DNA of 64,000 bases from Alphaproteobacteria bacterium (GCA_016794125.1 JAEUKT010000001.1:1-64000), one strand, 5' to 3'; positions 7,024 to 15,063 are shown, counted from the stretch's first letter. The notes: a model not told the origin generated them from the letters alone. Program-made: numbers and translations.

Positions 7024-7761
7024 TTAATTGCAGACTTGATTGGAAATTTCAGTATCATTTTTATTGATAATTAAATTTTTGTGACACACAGGGTCTTCAC
7101 ACAGAACAAAGTCCTCTACTACATAAGAGTAATCATGATTTTTAAATGTATAATGTCCGTTACCGCCATTACCATCTGGTAAGTAATCCCCCACAAGGTT
7201 CAATTCTGGTTTTTCTGTAAGGCTGTCTCCCTTTTTCCAGACAAAGTAGCGTATTACGTCACCATGTCTTTGAACCCTAATACGTTTTGATTTCGTCTCA
7301 CAAGTGAGCAGAAGATTTGTATAACCTCTAGCTTCTGAATTGATAGACTGCCCTTCTTTTTCTTTCGCTTCCTCGAAGATTTTTTCAAACGTACTAGTGT
7401 TATATTGAATCCTATAAACCTTTGCGTCTTTAAACCAAACTAAACCATTCACTAGCTGCACACCGCGCCAGCCAATTTGTTCCGGCTTGGCGGCCAAAAC
7501 CTCATTAGTGAATTTTGCATCGAAAAACTCATCCCAGTGCGTGACAAACTCTTCGGGGGTTTTGATGGGCGTCAACGGATAGTCACGCTCTAAAGGATAG
7601 TAGATCAGATTAGCGACTGCCTTTTTATCGTCGTTTTTTAAAGCCTGTTGAAACTTAATTGCTGCGTCTTCATCGGCTTTGAACTCGACAGAAATCTGTT
7701 GAGCGAAAGCGGAGGATGTAAGAAAGAAAAATACTGAACACAGGACAAGAAAAAAGCGCAT
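7024..7761 (-). CDS. Secreted hypothetical protein, 245 aa
   Basis: Starts with a clear signal peptide (basic residue, a long Phe/Leu/Val core, then SSAFA before QQ), so it is exported. The mature part begins with a helical segment and has WRGVQLVNGLVWF, a pattern common to small periplasmic proteins of unknown function. Cysteines near the C-terminus (LCEDPVC) may form a disulfide. The frame extends upstream into tRNA-Leu, so I use the ATG at 7761, although no strong ribosome site precedes it. AT-rich like OLD, suggesting transfer. Function unknown. Confidence 0.6.
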   Translation of the reverse strand: MRFFLVLCSVFFFLTSSAFAQQISVEFKADEDAAIKFQQALKNDDKKAVANLIYYPLERDYPLTPIKTPEEFVTHWDEFFDAKFTNEVLAAKPEQIGWRGVQLVNGLVWFKDAKVYRIQYNTSTFEKIFEEAKEKEGQSINSEARGYTNLLLTCETKSKRIRVQRHGDVIRYFVWKKGDSLTEKPELNLVGDYLPDGNGGNGHYTFKNHDYSYVVEDFVLCEDPVCHKNLIINKNDTEISNQVCN

Positions 7762-7799
7762 GTAAGAACTCGCACAATACGGGTAAAGGGAGGAAAAAG

Positions 7800-7886
7800 T
7801 GGTGCCTCTGGTCGGACTCGAACCAACACGCCATTGCTGACTACGCATTTTGAGTGCGTCGCGTCTACCAATTTCGCCACAGAGGC
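7800..7886 (-). tRNA. tRNA-Leu (anticodon CAA)
   Basis: Complete 87-nt leucine tRNA with encoded CCA. Acceptor strands GCCTCTG and CAGAGGC pair perfectly. The anticodon stem ACGCA/TGCGT encloses loop CTCAAAA, giving anticodon CAA (reads UUG). There is a long variable arm and a GGTTCGAGTCC T-arm. A TATAAT box (complement of 7903-7908) lies upstream. It is the only intact member of three copies of its 5' half in this region, and forms the left boundary of the integrase array. Confidence 0.95.
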
Positions 7887-7902
7887 ACGACTGTATTTTT
7901 AT

Positions 7903-7908
7903 ATTATA
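7903..7908 (-). promoter_or_regulatory. -10 element of tRNA-Leu
   Basis: A perfect TATAAT on the minus strand, ending 16 bases before the tRNA 5' end. A clear -35 is not seen. It lies on the integrase side of the tRNA, so the promoter used by the intact tRNA may have been brought in with the element. Confidence 0.5.
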
Positions 7909-7948
7909 CGGCGGCTTGAAGCAACTATAAAAAAGCCTTTTAAAATGC

Positions 7949-9268
7949 CTATTTAGAAGGTTTTTTTGTCTTGGCTTTAGTGCCTTTCTTGTTTTCGCTC
8001 TTTGCCCTCTTCTTTTCTTTCGGTCTAGGCTTCATCACGTTCACGGCTGCGGTATCAATGGCGTTAGCCAGATGCCGCGCATAGTACTTCTCGATCATTT
8101 CGACACTAGTACGGCAGTTTTTAGCTACCTGATAAATGTCTGCCCCCTCCAGCAAGCGAAGGCAGATATAAGTGTGGCGCAAGCTGTAGCAAGTTCTCAT
8201 GTGACCATCACGGTCAAACTTCATATTTAGTTCATCCTCCCCGAGAACTTGGTTCATCATTTCGCGGGGAGTCTTACCAAAGATTTTCTGATTAGGCTGT
8301 AGTTTCTTGCGGTCGCGTATGCGTTCAAAGGGGAATACGGCTCCTGGCATTGATTTGCAGTAGCCCACGCCACGCTTTCCGCGCACTTCGATTTCAAGGA
8401 TGGTTTCTTTTGTATCAGCATCCTTGACGATTTTAACGTCGCGCAATTCAAGGCGCGCGGATTCATCAGGGCGTAAGCCTGTATTTCCCATGAACAGAAC
8501 ATAGTCATGGAAATTCTCACAAACATCTTTCCAACGAGGATTAGGCGGGTTATCGGCTCGTTCCCGCGTGTGTTCATATAACTTCTGGTATTCTTCGGGG
8601 CTAAACCATGCCCTATGCTCTATTTTGCCGGATTGCTTATAGGGAGCCGACATATCCGGCACAGCGTCAATCCAGCCCTTGCGGTTGGCTAGTTTCAGCA
8701 GTTGACGCAAGGTTACTATCTCGCCATGCAGCGTAGCGCGGGCGGGTTTCTTCGGTTTCCCGTCCTTGCCTATACGGGAGGTCTGACGGTGGGCGCGATA
8801 CTCCTGCACCATTCCGGCGGAAACGTCGGATATGGGGGTATCGCCAAAGAACGGTAATAGGTGGACTTTGATTTGGTCTTGCTTGGAGTCAACATAGGCT
8901 TCGCTGCGCTCCCCAAGGGTGATAGCTTCATACTCTTTCTTGAATATCTCCGTGACATGACGGAACGTAACCCCGTTTGAGGGTTTACGGCGGCGGCGAT
9001 CTTCGGGCTGGGTGTTGGCGGGGGAAGCTACCTCGACAAGGCCATCCAGCAGGAGGGAAGTACCACCACGACGCTTGCGGCGGGATTCAACGTATAATTC
9101 CATATACCAATCCTTCGCAAAGGCTTTGGCATGAGCGAAGTTTTCTTCTTTCGTGGATTGTCTGTGATTACGTCCGTTGAAAAAGGCGGCACAATGCCAA
9201 TACTTCGAGTTTTCACGTTTGTATATGTGAAGTCGGCCATCCATCAATTTGTAGTTTTCGGTGTCCAT
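7949..9268 (-). CDS. int: Tyrosine-type site-specific integrase 1
   Basis: 439-aa phage-type integrase. Order: N-terminal arm-binding region (LHIYKRENSKYWHC), core-binding domain, catalytic domain. Visible catalytic residues are the first Arg in NTGLRPDE, Arg in YSLRHTY, and the nucleophilic Tyr in IEKYYARH. As in many relatives with a CRTSVEMIE box, the first box-II His is replaced by Tyr. The ATG at 9268 is chosen over 9295 because GGGGGT precedes it and because it aligns with the start of integrase 2. A basic insert (about residues 60-100, RRKRRGG to EDRRRRK) and a Lys-rich tail are absent from integrase 2. The gene is 110 bp downstream of a truncated tRNA-Leu copy, its presumed attachment site. 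Confidence 0.93.
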   Translation of the reverse strand: MDTENYKLMDGRLHIYKRENSKYWHCAAFFNGRNHRQSTKEENFAHAKAFAKDWYMELYVESRRKRRGGTSLLLDGLVEVASPANTQPEDRRRRKPSNGVTFRHVTEIFKKEYEAITLGERSEAYVDSKQDQIKVHLLPFFGDTPISDVSAGMVQEYRAHRQTSRIGKDGKPKKPARATLHGEIVTLRQLLKLANRKGWIDAVPDMSAPYKQSGKIEHRAWFSPEEYQKLYEHTRERADNPPNPRWKDVCENFHDYVLFMGNTGLRPDESARLELRDVKIVKDADTKETILEIEVRGKRGVGYCKSMPGAVFPFERIRDRKKLQPNQKIFGKTPREMMNQVLGEDELNMKFDRDGHMRTCYSLRHTYICLRLLEGADIYQVAKNCRTSVEMIEKYYARHLANAIDTAAVNVMKPRPKEKKRAKSENKKGTKAKTKKPSK

Positions 9269-9373
9269 GCCTACCCCCAAAACTGTGTAAGACATGTGTA
9301 ACTTTATCTGGTAATGGATAGAATGTCAACTATTTGTTTTTACACGTGTTTTTTCTAGTTTTGGTATATATAA

Positions 9374-9417
9374 CTAGATTTTGAGTGCGGCGCGTCTACC
9401 AATTTCACCACAGGGGC
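9374..9417 (-). repeat. Truncated tRNA-Leu 5' half (hybrid attachment site)
   Basis: Reading on the minus strand, 9417 to 9379 repeats the first 39 bases of tRNA-Leu(CAA) (acceptor strand GCCCCTG, D-arm, anticodon loop CTCAAAA) with only three differences from the intact gene at 7886. The anticodon stem is broken: 5' strand CCGCA faces TCTAG. TCTAG would instead pair with the CTAGA of the outer copy at 10,792-10,796. This is what crossover inside the shared CTCAAAA core would leave. A TATATT box (complement of 9427-9432) is kept upstream. Confidence 0.8.
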
Positions 9418-9474
9418 ATGGTGCAAAATATAACCCCAACGGGCTGATTTTGCCAGCTTAAATTAATCCTTATT

Positions 9475-10656
9475 TTACTTGGGTTTCTTCGTCTTCTTTG
9501 CCCGTTTCGGCTTCTCTTTTCGGACGTTGATAGCCGAAGCGTCCAAGGTGTTCTTGATGTGCGAGGCGTAGAATTTCTCGATCATCTCGACGCTGGTGCG
9601 GCAGTTCTTGGCGACCTGATAAATGTCCGCCCCTTCCATCAGGCGCATGCAGATATAGGTGTGACGGAGGCTGTAGGCAGTGCGTCTTTGCCCGTCCCTG
9701 TCGAATTTGAGTTCAAGTTCGTCAAGAATATTGTTCAACAGTTCACGCTGGGGCTTCCCGAAAACTATTCCGTTCGGCTTTTCGGCAAGCTGCTTCCTTT
9801 TAACCGTCCGGTTAAAAGGAAGGACAGCCCCAGGCATACTTTTGCAATAGCCGACTCCTCGTTTCCCTCGGACTTCGATTACGAGGATGCGTTCGCCCGT
9901 TGCTTCGTCGGTTTCGACGGCAACGTCTCGTAATTCGAGTACAGCCGCTTCGTCCGGCCGTAGTCCTGTATTGACCATGAAAAGTATGTAGTCGTGGAAG
10001 TTTTCACATTCTTCTTTCCAACGATTATTCAGCGGCTTTGATGCACGCTCCCGCGTAGCTTCATATAATTTCTTGTATTCCTCGGGGGAAAACCAAGCGC
10101 GGTGTGCCACCTTCCCCGCCGTTTTGTAGGGCATGGACAGGTCTGGCACATGGTCTATCCATCCGTGCCGCTGCGCGGTTTTAAGGACTTGCCGGATAGC
10201 GACAATCTCTTGGTGCATGGTGCTACGCGACGGGGGCTTGCCCGTCTTGCAGTTCTTCGATCTCCATATACGGTAGTCCTGAATTGTACCTGCGGTGATT
10301 TCTGACAAATACTTCTCCCCCAGAAAGGGAAGGATGATGGCTTTCAGCTTTTGGTCGTATTGGGCAACCCATGTCTCCGACCGCTGGCCGTGGGTGATGA
10401 CGGGGTATTCATCTAGGAACTTCTCGGCTGCTGCCTGAAACGTCTTGCCGCTATTCAGGATACCAGCGCGGGCTTTGCCGCGCAGTTCCAGATACCAATC
10501 TTCTGCAAAATCCTTGGCTAGGGCGATGCTGTCGCTCTTGGTGGAGACACGCCACTGGCGACCGCCGACGGAGGCGGCACATTGCCAATAGCTGCTCCGT
10601 TCGCGTCGATACACGCTAACAAGACCGCCGAGGATTTGGTGTGTTTCTGTAACCAT
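9475..10656 (-). CDS. int: Tyrosine-type site-specific integrase 2
   Basis: 393-aa integrase clearly related to integrase 1 along its whole length (shared blocks such as HRAWFSPEEY, RGKRGVGYCKSMPGAV, GADIYQVAKNCRTSVEMIE). Catalytic residues: R233 (TGLRPDE), R331 (YSLRHTY), Y363 (KFYASH). GGAG lies five bases before the ATG. It lacks the basic insert present in integrase 1. Its gene contains a perfect 13-bp inverted repeat at 9793-9822 that the paralogue does not have. It is bounded by truncated tRNA-Leu copies on both sides. No excisionase gene is seen. Confidence 0.93.
   Translation of the reverse strand: MVTETHQILGGLVSVYRRERSSYWQCAASVGGRQWRVSTKSDSIALAKDFAEDWYLELRGKARAGILNSGKTFQAAAEKFLDEYPVITHGQRSETWVAQYDQKLKAIILPFLGEKYLSEITAGTIQDYRIWRSKNCKTGKPPSRSTMHQEIVAIRQVLKTAQRHGWIDHVPDLSMPYKTAGKVAHRAWFSPEEYKKLYEATRERASKPLNNRWKEECENFHDYILFMVNTGLRPDEAAVLELRDVAVETDEATGERILVIEVRGKRGVGYCKSMPGAVLPFNRTVKRKQLAEKPNGIVFGKPQRELLNNILDELELKFDRDGQRRTAYSLRHTYICMRLMEGADIYQVAKNCRTSVEMIEKFYASHIKNTLDASAINVRKEKPKRAKKTKKPK
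9793..9822. repeat. Perfect 13-bp inverted repeat inside integrase 2
   Basis: CTTCCTTTTAACC at 9793-9805 and its exact complement at 9810-9822, separated by the 4-base loop GTCC. It encodes part of the sequence AVLPFNRTVKRKQL between catalytic boxes. The equivalent stretch of integrase 1 has no such symmetry. Confidence 0.75.
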
Positions 10657-10780
10657 GATAACTCCACAATCAGCACGAAGGGAAAAGTGTGCTAGATGTG
10701 TGTTAGTATATCAAATCTTAGTTAATTCTTCAAACCAATTGTATTTGTTGAATAATTTTGTCAGTGAGGTAGGCATCTTT

Positions 10781-10823
10781 TAGATTTTGAGTCTAGCGCG
10801 TCTGCCAGTTCCGCCACAGGGGC
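10781..10823 (-). repeat. Truncated tRNA-Leu 5' half (outer junction, probable original locus)
   Basis: Minus-strand 10,823 to 10,781 gives GCCCCTG, a D-arm and an anticodon arm CTAGA-CTCAAAA-TCTA, after which similarity to a tRNA stops. It diverges more from the intact tRNA than the middle copy does. Because the sequence to its right is ordinary chromosome, I infer that this is the 5' half of the original host tRNA-Leu(CAA), now separated from its 3' half. A TATATT box (complement of 10,832-10,837) remains upstream. Confidence 0.75.
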
Positions 10824-10935
10824 CTCGGGTGAATATATAACGCCAATCGTGGCACATTACCAGTATTTCTGACACTCTGTGATCAAAGTTATGTCAATAT
10901 TGCATCCGTCGGGGTTCGCGTGTTAAACCAATGAC

Positions 10936-11523
10936 ATGATGCAGCAAATCAGAAATTTGTATAACTGGACGCTCCGTTTATCAGGCAGCAAACATGCGAC
11001 ACCGGCGCTTGCGACCGTGTCTTTTATTGAAAGCTCGGTTTTCCCGATCCCTCCCGATGTCATGCTGATCCCGATGTGCATCGCGCGGCGGGACAAGGCG
11101 TTTTTCTATGCAACGATCTGCACGATAGCTTCGGTCATCGGCGGGCTGTGCGGCTATGCGATCGGCTATTTTCTTTTTGAAACGCTCGGCCAGCGCATCC
11201 TTGAAATTTACGGCGCGGCGGACAAATTCGCGGATATGCAGCGCCGTTACGATGAATATGGCGGCTGGATCATCCTTGCCAAAGGCCTCACTCCCTTCCC
11301 CTTCAAGATCCTGACGATCCTGAGCGGCGTGATGAAGATGAACCTGCATATTTTTGTGCTGTCGTCGATTGCCGCGCGCGCTATGCGGTTCTATCTGGTT
11401 GCAGGACTGTTGTGGAAATTTGGCGCGCCAATTCAGGCGTTTATCGAAAAATACCTCGGCTGGGTGACGCTGGCTTTCCTTCTGGTATTGATCGGCGGCT
11501 TTGTGGCCGTCGCGTATATATAG
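10936..11523 (+). CDS. DedA/VTT-domain membrane protein, YqaA type
   Basis: 195-aa inner-membrane protein of the DedA/SNARE-associated (VTT) family, YqaA branch. Family features: ESSVFPIPPDVMLIP in the first re-entrant region, a GGLCGYAIGYFLF membrane segment, an amphipathic stretch with YDEYGGWIILAKGLTPFPFKILTILSG, and a final helix near the C-terminus. Relatives are linked to lipid scrambling or undecaprenyl-phosphate recycling and membrane homeostasis. First gene of a run ending with dsbB and coq7, only 12 bp before dsbB. Exact substrate unknown. Confidence 0.85.
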   Translation: MMQQIRNLYNWTLRLSGSKHATPALATVSFIESSVFPIPPDVMLIPMCIARRDKAFFYATICTIASVIGGLCGYAIGYFLFETLGQRILEIYGAADKFADMQRRYDEYGGWIILAKGLTPFPFKILTILSGVMKMNLHIFVLSSIAARAMRFYLVAGLLWKFGAPIQAFIEKYLGWVTLAFLLVLIGGFVAVAYI

Positions 11524-11535
11524 TAGAATGGTGAT

Positions 11536-12066
11536 ATGAAGAAATTCTGCGATTTTTTCACGAACCCTGCCCATCTGGGCCTGTTGCTGGCTTTCGCCAG
11601 CGCGGCTGCGCTCGGTTTTGCCTATACCATGCAATACGGTTTCAATCACCTGCCGTGCCACCTGTGCTATGAGCAGCGCAAGCCGTATATGGTCGCCATC
11701 GCGCTTGGGCTGTTGGCATTCGTCGCGGCCAAGAAAAAACCGCGCCTTGCCTTTCCGTTACTGTTGCTCACGGGCGTTTGCTTCCTTGTCGATATGGGCA
11801 TCGCGGGCTTCCATTTCGGCACCGAACAGAAATGGTGGCCATTGGCGGCGGGCTGCGGGGGCGAAGGCGCGATACCAGACCCGAACCTGACAATGGATGA
11901 ATTGATGGAATACTTCAAAAACCGCCCCATCGTGCGTTGCGATGTGCCGGGCTGGATATTCCTCGGCATTTCCATGACCGGATGGAATTTCCTGTATGCA
12001 AGCGGCCTTGCTGCCTTTACGTTCTTCCACGCGATCAAGGGGCGCAACCATGGCAAGAAAGCTTAA
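11536..12066 (+). CDS. dsbB: Disulfide bond formation protein B
   Basis: 176-aa membrane quinone reductase that reoxidises DsbA. Both functional cysteine pairs are present: C41-C44 (PCHLCYEQR) at the end of the first helix, and C107/C135 in the second periplasmic loop (AGCGG, VRCDVPGW). Four hydrophobic segments are visible. The 3' end overlaps coq7 by 17 bp. Coupling to a ubiquinone biosynthesis gene fits, since DsbB passes electrons to ubiquinone, though no dsbA is in the window. Confidence 0.93.
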   Translation: MKKFCDFFTNPAHLGLLLAFASAAALGFAYTMQYGFNHLPCHLCYEQRKPYMVAIALGLLAFVAAKKKPRLAFPLLLLTGVCFLVDMGIAGFHFGTEQKWWPLAAGCGGEGAIPDPNLTMDELMEYFKNRPIVRCDVPGWIFLGISMTGWNFLYASGLAAFTFFHAIKGRNHGKKA

Positions 12067-12619
12067 GCGCAGCCTGCCCGGCGACAAGCCTTCGCGCAAA
12101 CGCGAACAAGACATCGACAGCATGATCCGTGTGAACCACGCCGGCGAATACGGCGCGAAGCGGATTTATGCGGGGCAGCTGGCTGTGCTGGGGCATGACC
12201 CGCAACTGAAAAAGCTGATCGAGCATATGGCCGAGCAGGAGCAGGTTCATCTTGATTACTTCGAGAATGAAGTTATCAAGCGCGGCGTGCGCCCGACCGC
12301 GCTGCATCCGGTCTGGCATGTGGCGGGGTTCGCGCTTGGTGCCATCACCGCGCGCATCAGCCCGTCCGCCGCTATGGCATGCACGGTCGCGGTCGAAGAA
12401 GTAATTTCCGAACATTACGGCGAACAGCTGGCCGCTCTTGCGAACAAGCCGGAAGAAAAGACGCTGCGCGAAAAGATTAAAAAGTTCAAAGCCGAGGAAG
12501 AAGAACACGGGCATATCGGCCTTGAAAACGACGCCGAAAGAGCACCCGCCTATCGCCTGCTTTCCGCCGTCATCAAGCGCGGATCCAAAATCGCTATCGA
12601 AATCGCGAAACGCGTATGA
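12050..12619 (+). CDS. coq7: Demethoxyubiquinone hydroxylase Coq7
   Basis: 189-aa di-iron hydroxylase for the penultimate ubiquinone step. Ligands in the expected order: E33 (NHAGEYGA), ExxH at E64/H67 (EQVHLDYF), glutamates in VAVEEVISEH (116-121) and ExxH at the end (EEEEHGHIG). I use the ATG at 12,050 (AAGGGG upstream) rather than an upstream in-frame ATG within dsbB. It overlaps dsbB at its start and the next small gene by 4 bp (ATGA), so the group is one operon. Confidence 0.95.
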   Translation: MARKLKRSLPGDKPSRKREQDIDSMIRVNHAGEYGAKRIYAGQLAVLGHDPQLKKLIEHMAEQEQVHLDYFENEVIKRGVRPTALHPVWHVAGFALGAITARISPSAAMACTVAVEEVISEHYGEQLAALANKPEEKTLREKIKKFKAEEEEHGHIGLENDAERAPAYRLLSAVIKRGSKIAIEIAKRV

Positions 12620-13089
12620 TCCGGCAGCTTTTTGACACCTGCGGCAGCGCAGACTCATTTTGCCAGCTGGGGATCGGGCTTGGTATCTTCGCCGCATTTG
12701 TCGCATTTTGGCTGGGCATGATGTTCCTTGTTGCCGGCATGAGCGGTTGGCGTGTGCTTGCCGAAAAATACGGCCTGCCGGAGGGTGAACGGATGCCCGA
12801 AGGCACGACTTTAAAATGGCGCAGCGCCGCACTCGCGGGCAGGTTTCCCACCAGTTACAAAAACTGCCTGAATTTTACAGCGACATCATCAGGCCTCGGA
12901 ATCGCTCCCGCGCTTATCTTCAGCACAGGTCATCCTCCGCTCTTTATCCCCTGGGCGGATATCACGATGGAAGAAAAGAACGTGCTGTTCAGCAAACAGC
13001 TGAAAATGACAATCGCAGATACTGGTTACAGCTTTTCCGTCTGGGGCGAGAAAGCCTCGCATTTTATACGCTCGGCCAAACAAGCCTGA
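12616..13089 (+). CDS. Membrane-anchored hypothetical protein, 157 aa
   Basis: One strong N-terminal transmembrane helix (residues about 18-42, LGIGLGIFAAFVAFWLGMM...) followed by a soluble domain with alternating strands (LIFSTGHPPLFIPWADITMEEK). The domain pattern, ending in a PPLFIPW segment before a strand, recalls small PH-like domains, but I cannot assign it. Start overlaps the coq7 stop (ATGA). Probably an inner-membrane protein expressed with coq7. Function unknown. Confidence 0.7.
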   Translation: MIRQLFDTCGSADSFCQLGIGLGIFAAFVAFWLGMMFLVAGMSGWRVLAEKYGLPEGERMPEGTTLKWRSAALAGRFPTSYKNCLNFTATSSGLGIAPALIFSTGHPPLFIPWADITMEEKNVLFSKQLKMTIADTGYSFSVWGEKASHFIRSAKQA

Positions 13090-13107
13090 TTTTGAAAGCT
13101 CTCCGCC

Positions 13108-13683
13108 ATGCCATTGCGTTATGTTCTGATTATCCTGTTCCTGATGCTGGCTCCGGTCGTTTATTTCGTTACGCTGACAGCGCAAACCAACGTGATCGAA
13201 GAAATGATCGCGGCATCCAAACGCGATGACGCCACGACTATCGCCGCACGCGTGAACTGGCCGGCGCTGCGCAACTTCGTCAAGGATGACATCCGGCAAT
13301 CGAAAAAAGGCGGTCTCTATTTTGCGAACCTTGGTCCGTCCGAAGCGAATATCGGGCCGGTCGTCGATCATTACCTGCGCGAAGAAAATGTGGCGCTGCT
13401 GTTCTATTTTCGCGACAAGATGTTCCCCGGCACGCCGGAAGATGCCTTCATCGAAAGCACAGGATACGCAGCACCATTCGGTTTTTATGTGACACTGGCC
13501 TACCCAAAGATCGCCCCCGGAAATCCGTCCGCGGAAATGCGCAGCCTGCGCGACCGCTTGAAGGTGCGTTTTGTTTTCCGGCTGGACGGCACGACATGGC
13601 GGATCAAGGAAATGCACGTGCCGCTTTTCATGGTACCGAGCCAGCCGAACCCGCTGCCCGCTATACCGCCGAAGAAACCTTAA
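13108..13683 (+). CDS. DUF2939-like envelope protein
   Basis: 191-aa protein with an N-terminal hydrophobic anchor (residues about 4-23) and then a helix ending in the pattern IAARVNWPALRNFVKDDI, which resembles the start of the DUF2939 domain. The C-terminal half has beta-rich sequence (KVRFVFRLDGTTWRIKEMHVP). Likely periplasmic, tethered to the inner membrane. It follows the previous gene by 18 bp on the same strand. Molecular role unknown. Confidence 0.65.
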   Translation: MPLRYVLIILFLMLAPVVYFVTLTAQTNVIEEMIAASKRDDATTIAARVNWPALRNFVKDDIRQSKKGGLYFANLGPSEANIGPVVDHYLREENVALLFYFRDKMFPGTPEDAFIESTGYAAPFGFYVTLAYPKIAPGNPSAEMRSLRDRLKVRFVFRLDGTTWRIKEMHVPLFMVPSQPNPLPAIPPKKP

Positions 13684-13775
13684 TCGGCTGTTCCAGCGCA
13701 CTTATCCGTGGTTGCTTCCTGAAATGAATTCCGTTATTATTATGTAATTGTAAAATTAGACTGACTGGAAACGCC

Positions 13776-14348
13776 ATGGCCGACGACATCAAAAAACCTA
13801 AAAAAGGTCTCGCGAAATGGATCGCGGGCGGCGTGTTGACCGCCGTCGCCGCCGGCACATTTGTCGCCGTCGCCCCGAATTTCAATCACAAGCAGGAAGC
13901 AGACCAAGCCAAGCCCGTCGCGACTGTCGTGGCGGAAGGCAAAGCGGAAGAAACCATCCCGGTTGAAAACGGCCTTTATCCTGCCGTCACCAGCGACCAG
14001 AAGCTGGTCCGTATTTACATGGATCTCGATGCGCTCGAAAACGGAAAGCCCAAATCCGGCGAAATTGATGAAGCGATAAAGGCTGCCGCAACGATTTCGG
14101 TTATGCAGGTAGTCATGACAATCAACTCTAAAGACCTGCCGCAAAAAACTGATATTATTCAATCTGCCGTTAATGTATCGCTTGAACAACTCGTTATAAA
14201 GCTGGATGACGACAAACTGGGCGTACTCGCCAAACAGGGCGTCGATTTTTCAGCACCGCGCGTGACAAAGATCACGGACGCAAGCGGAGATAACACACTG
14301 TATACGGCGAAATCGACAAATCCCGCACTGAAAGCGCTCGGGCTCTAG
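13776..14348 (+). CDS. Membrane-anchored hypothetical protein, 190 aa
   Basis: Lys-rich cytoplasmic N-terminus (DDIKKPKKG), one transmembrane helix (about residues 15-33, WIAGGVLTAVAAGTFVAVA) and a periplasmic domain with no cysteine. The soluble part contains IYMDLDALENGKPKSGEIDEAI and two further strands. No family recognised. Its stop codon overlaps by 4 bp the stop of the converging HNH gene, so there is no room for a terminator between them. 92 bp separate it from the preceding gene, so it may have its own promoter. Confidence 0.65.
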   Translation: MADDIKKPKKGLAKWIAGGVLTAVAAGTFVAVAPNFNHKQEADQAKPVATVVAEGKAEETIPVENGLYPAVTSDQKLVRIYMDLDALENGKPKSGEIDEAIKAAATISVMQVVMTINSKDLPQKTDIIQSAVNVSLEQLVIKLDDDKLGVLAKQGVDFSAPRVTKITDASGDNTLYTAKSTNPALKALGL

Positions 14349-14908
14349 ATATTGTCCAGTTCCGAATCCCAATAGAGATAGTCGTTCCAGCTTTCATGCA
14401 GGAAGTTGGGCGGATATGCGCGACCATTTACCTGCAGTTCCGCATTGGTCGGCTGCACCGGCTTGGTCATCGGGAACATCCGGCATTCGGTCGGCAGGTA
14501 GTTACCCTTCAACAGGTTGCAATCCTGGCAGGCCGCGCAGATATTTTCCCATGTCGTTGTTCCGCCGCGTGATTTCGGTATCACATGGTCGAAGGTCAGT
14601 TCATGGGTGCGATGCTTGGCACCGCAGTACTGGCAGGTCCAGCGGTCACGCAGGAAGACGTTAAATCGGGTAAAGGCCGGGCGGGCTTTAGGCTGAACAT
14701 ATTCCTTCAGCGCGATAACGCTCGGGACTTTCATTTGGAAACTGGGGGACCGGATGATCGCATCGTATTCCTGCACGATGCTGACGCGGTCGAGGAACAC
14801 AGCCTTGATGGCTTCCTGCCATGACCAGAGGGAAAGAGGAAAATAACTCAAGGGACGATAGTCTGCATTGAGAACTAAAGTCGGACAGCTGTCGAGGTGA
14901 CTTTGCAC
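14345..14908 (-). CDS. HNH endonuclease
   Basis: 187-aa HNH-family nuclease of the widespread bacterial type: CQYCG and CQDCN zinc-binding cysteine pairs flank the ELTFDHVIPKSRGG catalytic block (His of the beta-beta-alpha-metal fold) and ENICAAC. The N-terminal half (LVLNADYRPLSYFPLSLWSW) is typical of chromosomal HNH proteins of unknown physiological role. GTG start at 14,908 with AGGG upstream. Gene stands alone, so the target is unknown. Confidence 0.9.
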   Translation of the reverse strand: MQSHLDSCPTLVLNADYRPLSYFPLSLWSWQEAIKAVFLDRVSIVQEYDAIIRSPSFQMKVPSVIALKEYVQPKARPAFTRFNVFLRDRWTCQYCGAKHRTHELTFDHVIPKSRGGTTTWENICAACQDCNLLKGNYLPTECRMFPMTKPVQPTNAELQVNGRAYPPNFLHESWNDYLYWDSELDNI

Positions 14909-15063
14909 CTTGGACCCTTTCTTGGTTCCGAACTCTAGCCGCCTACTGTCACCCGGATAGAGTCACTCGTTAACGAATCTCATCCTTAAACCCATTATAG
15001 CACAAAACAGGGCTAAAACGGGTCTGGGACGGAAATTCGTCAAGGATTACAAGGATCTTAAAG

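Noticed and set aside
7762-7848. N-terminal extension of the secreted protein gene over the tRNA
   Set aside because: The extra residues are read out of tRNA-Leu sequence and would hide a clear signal peptide that starts at 7761.
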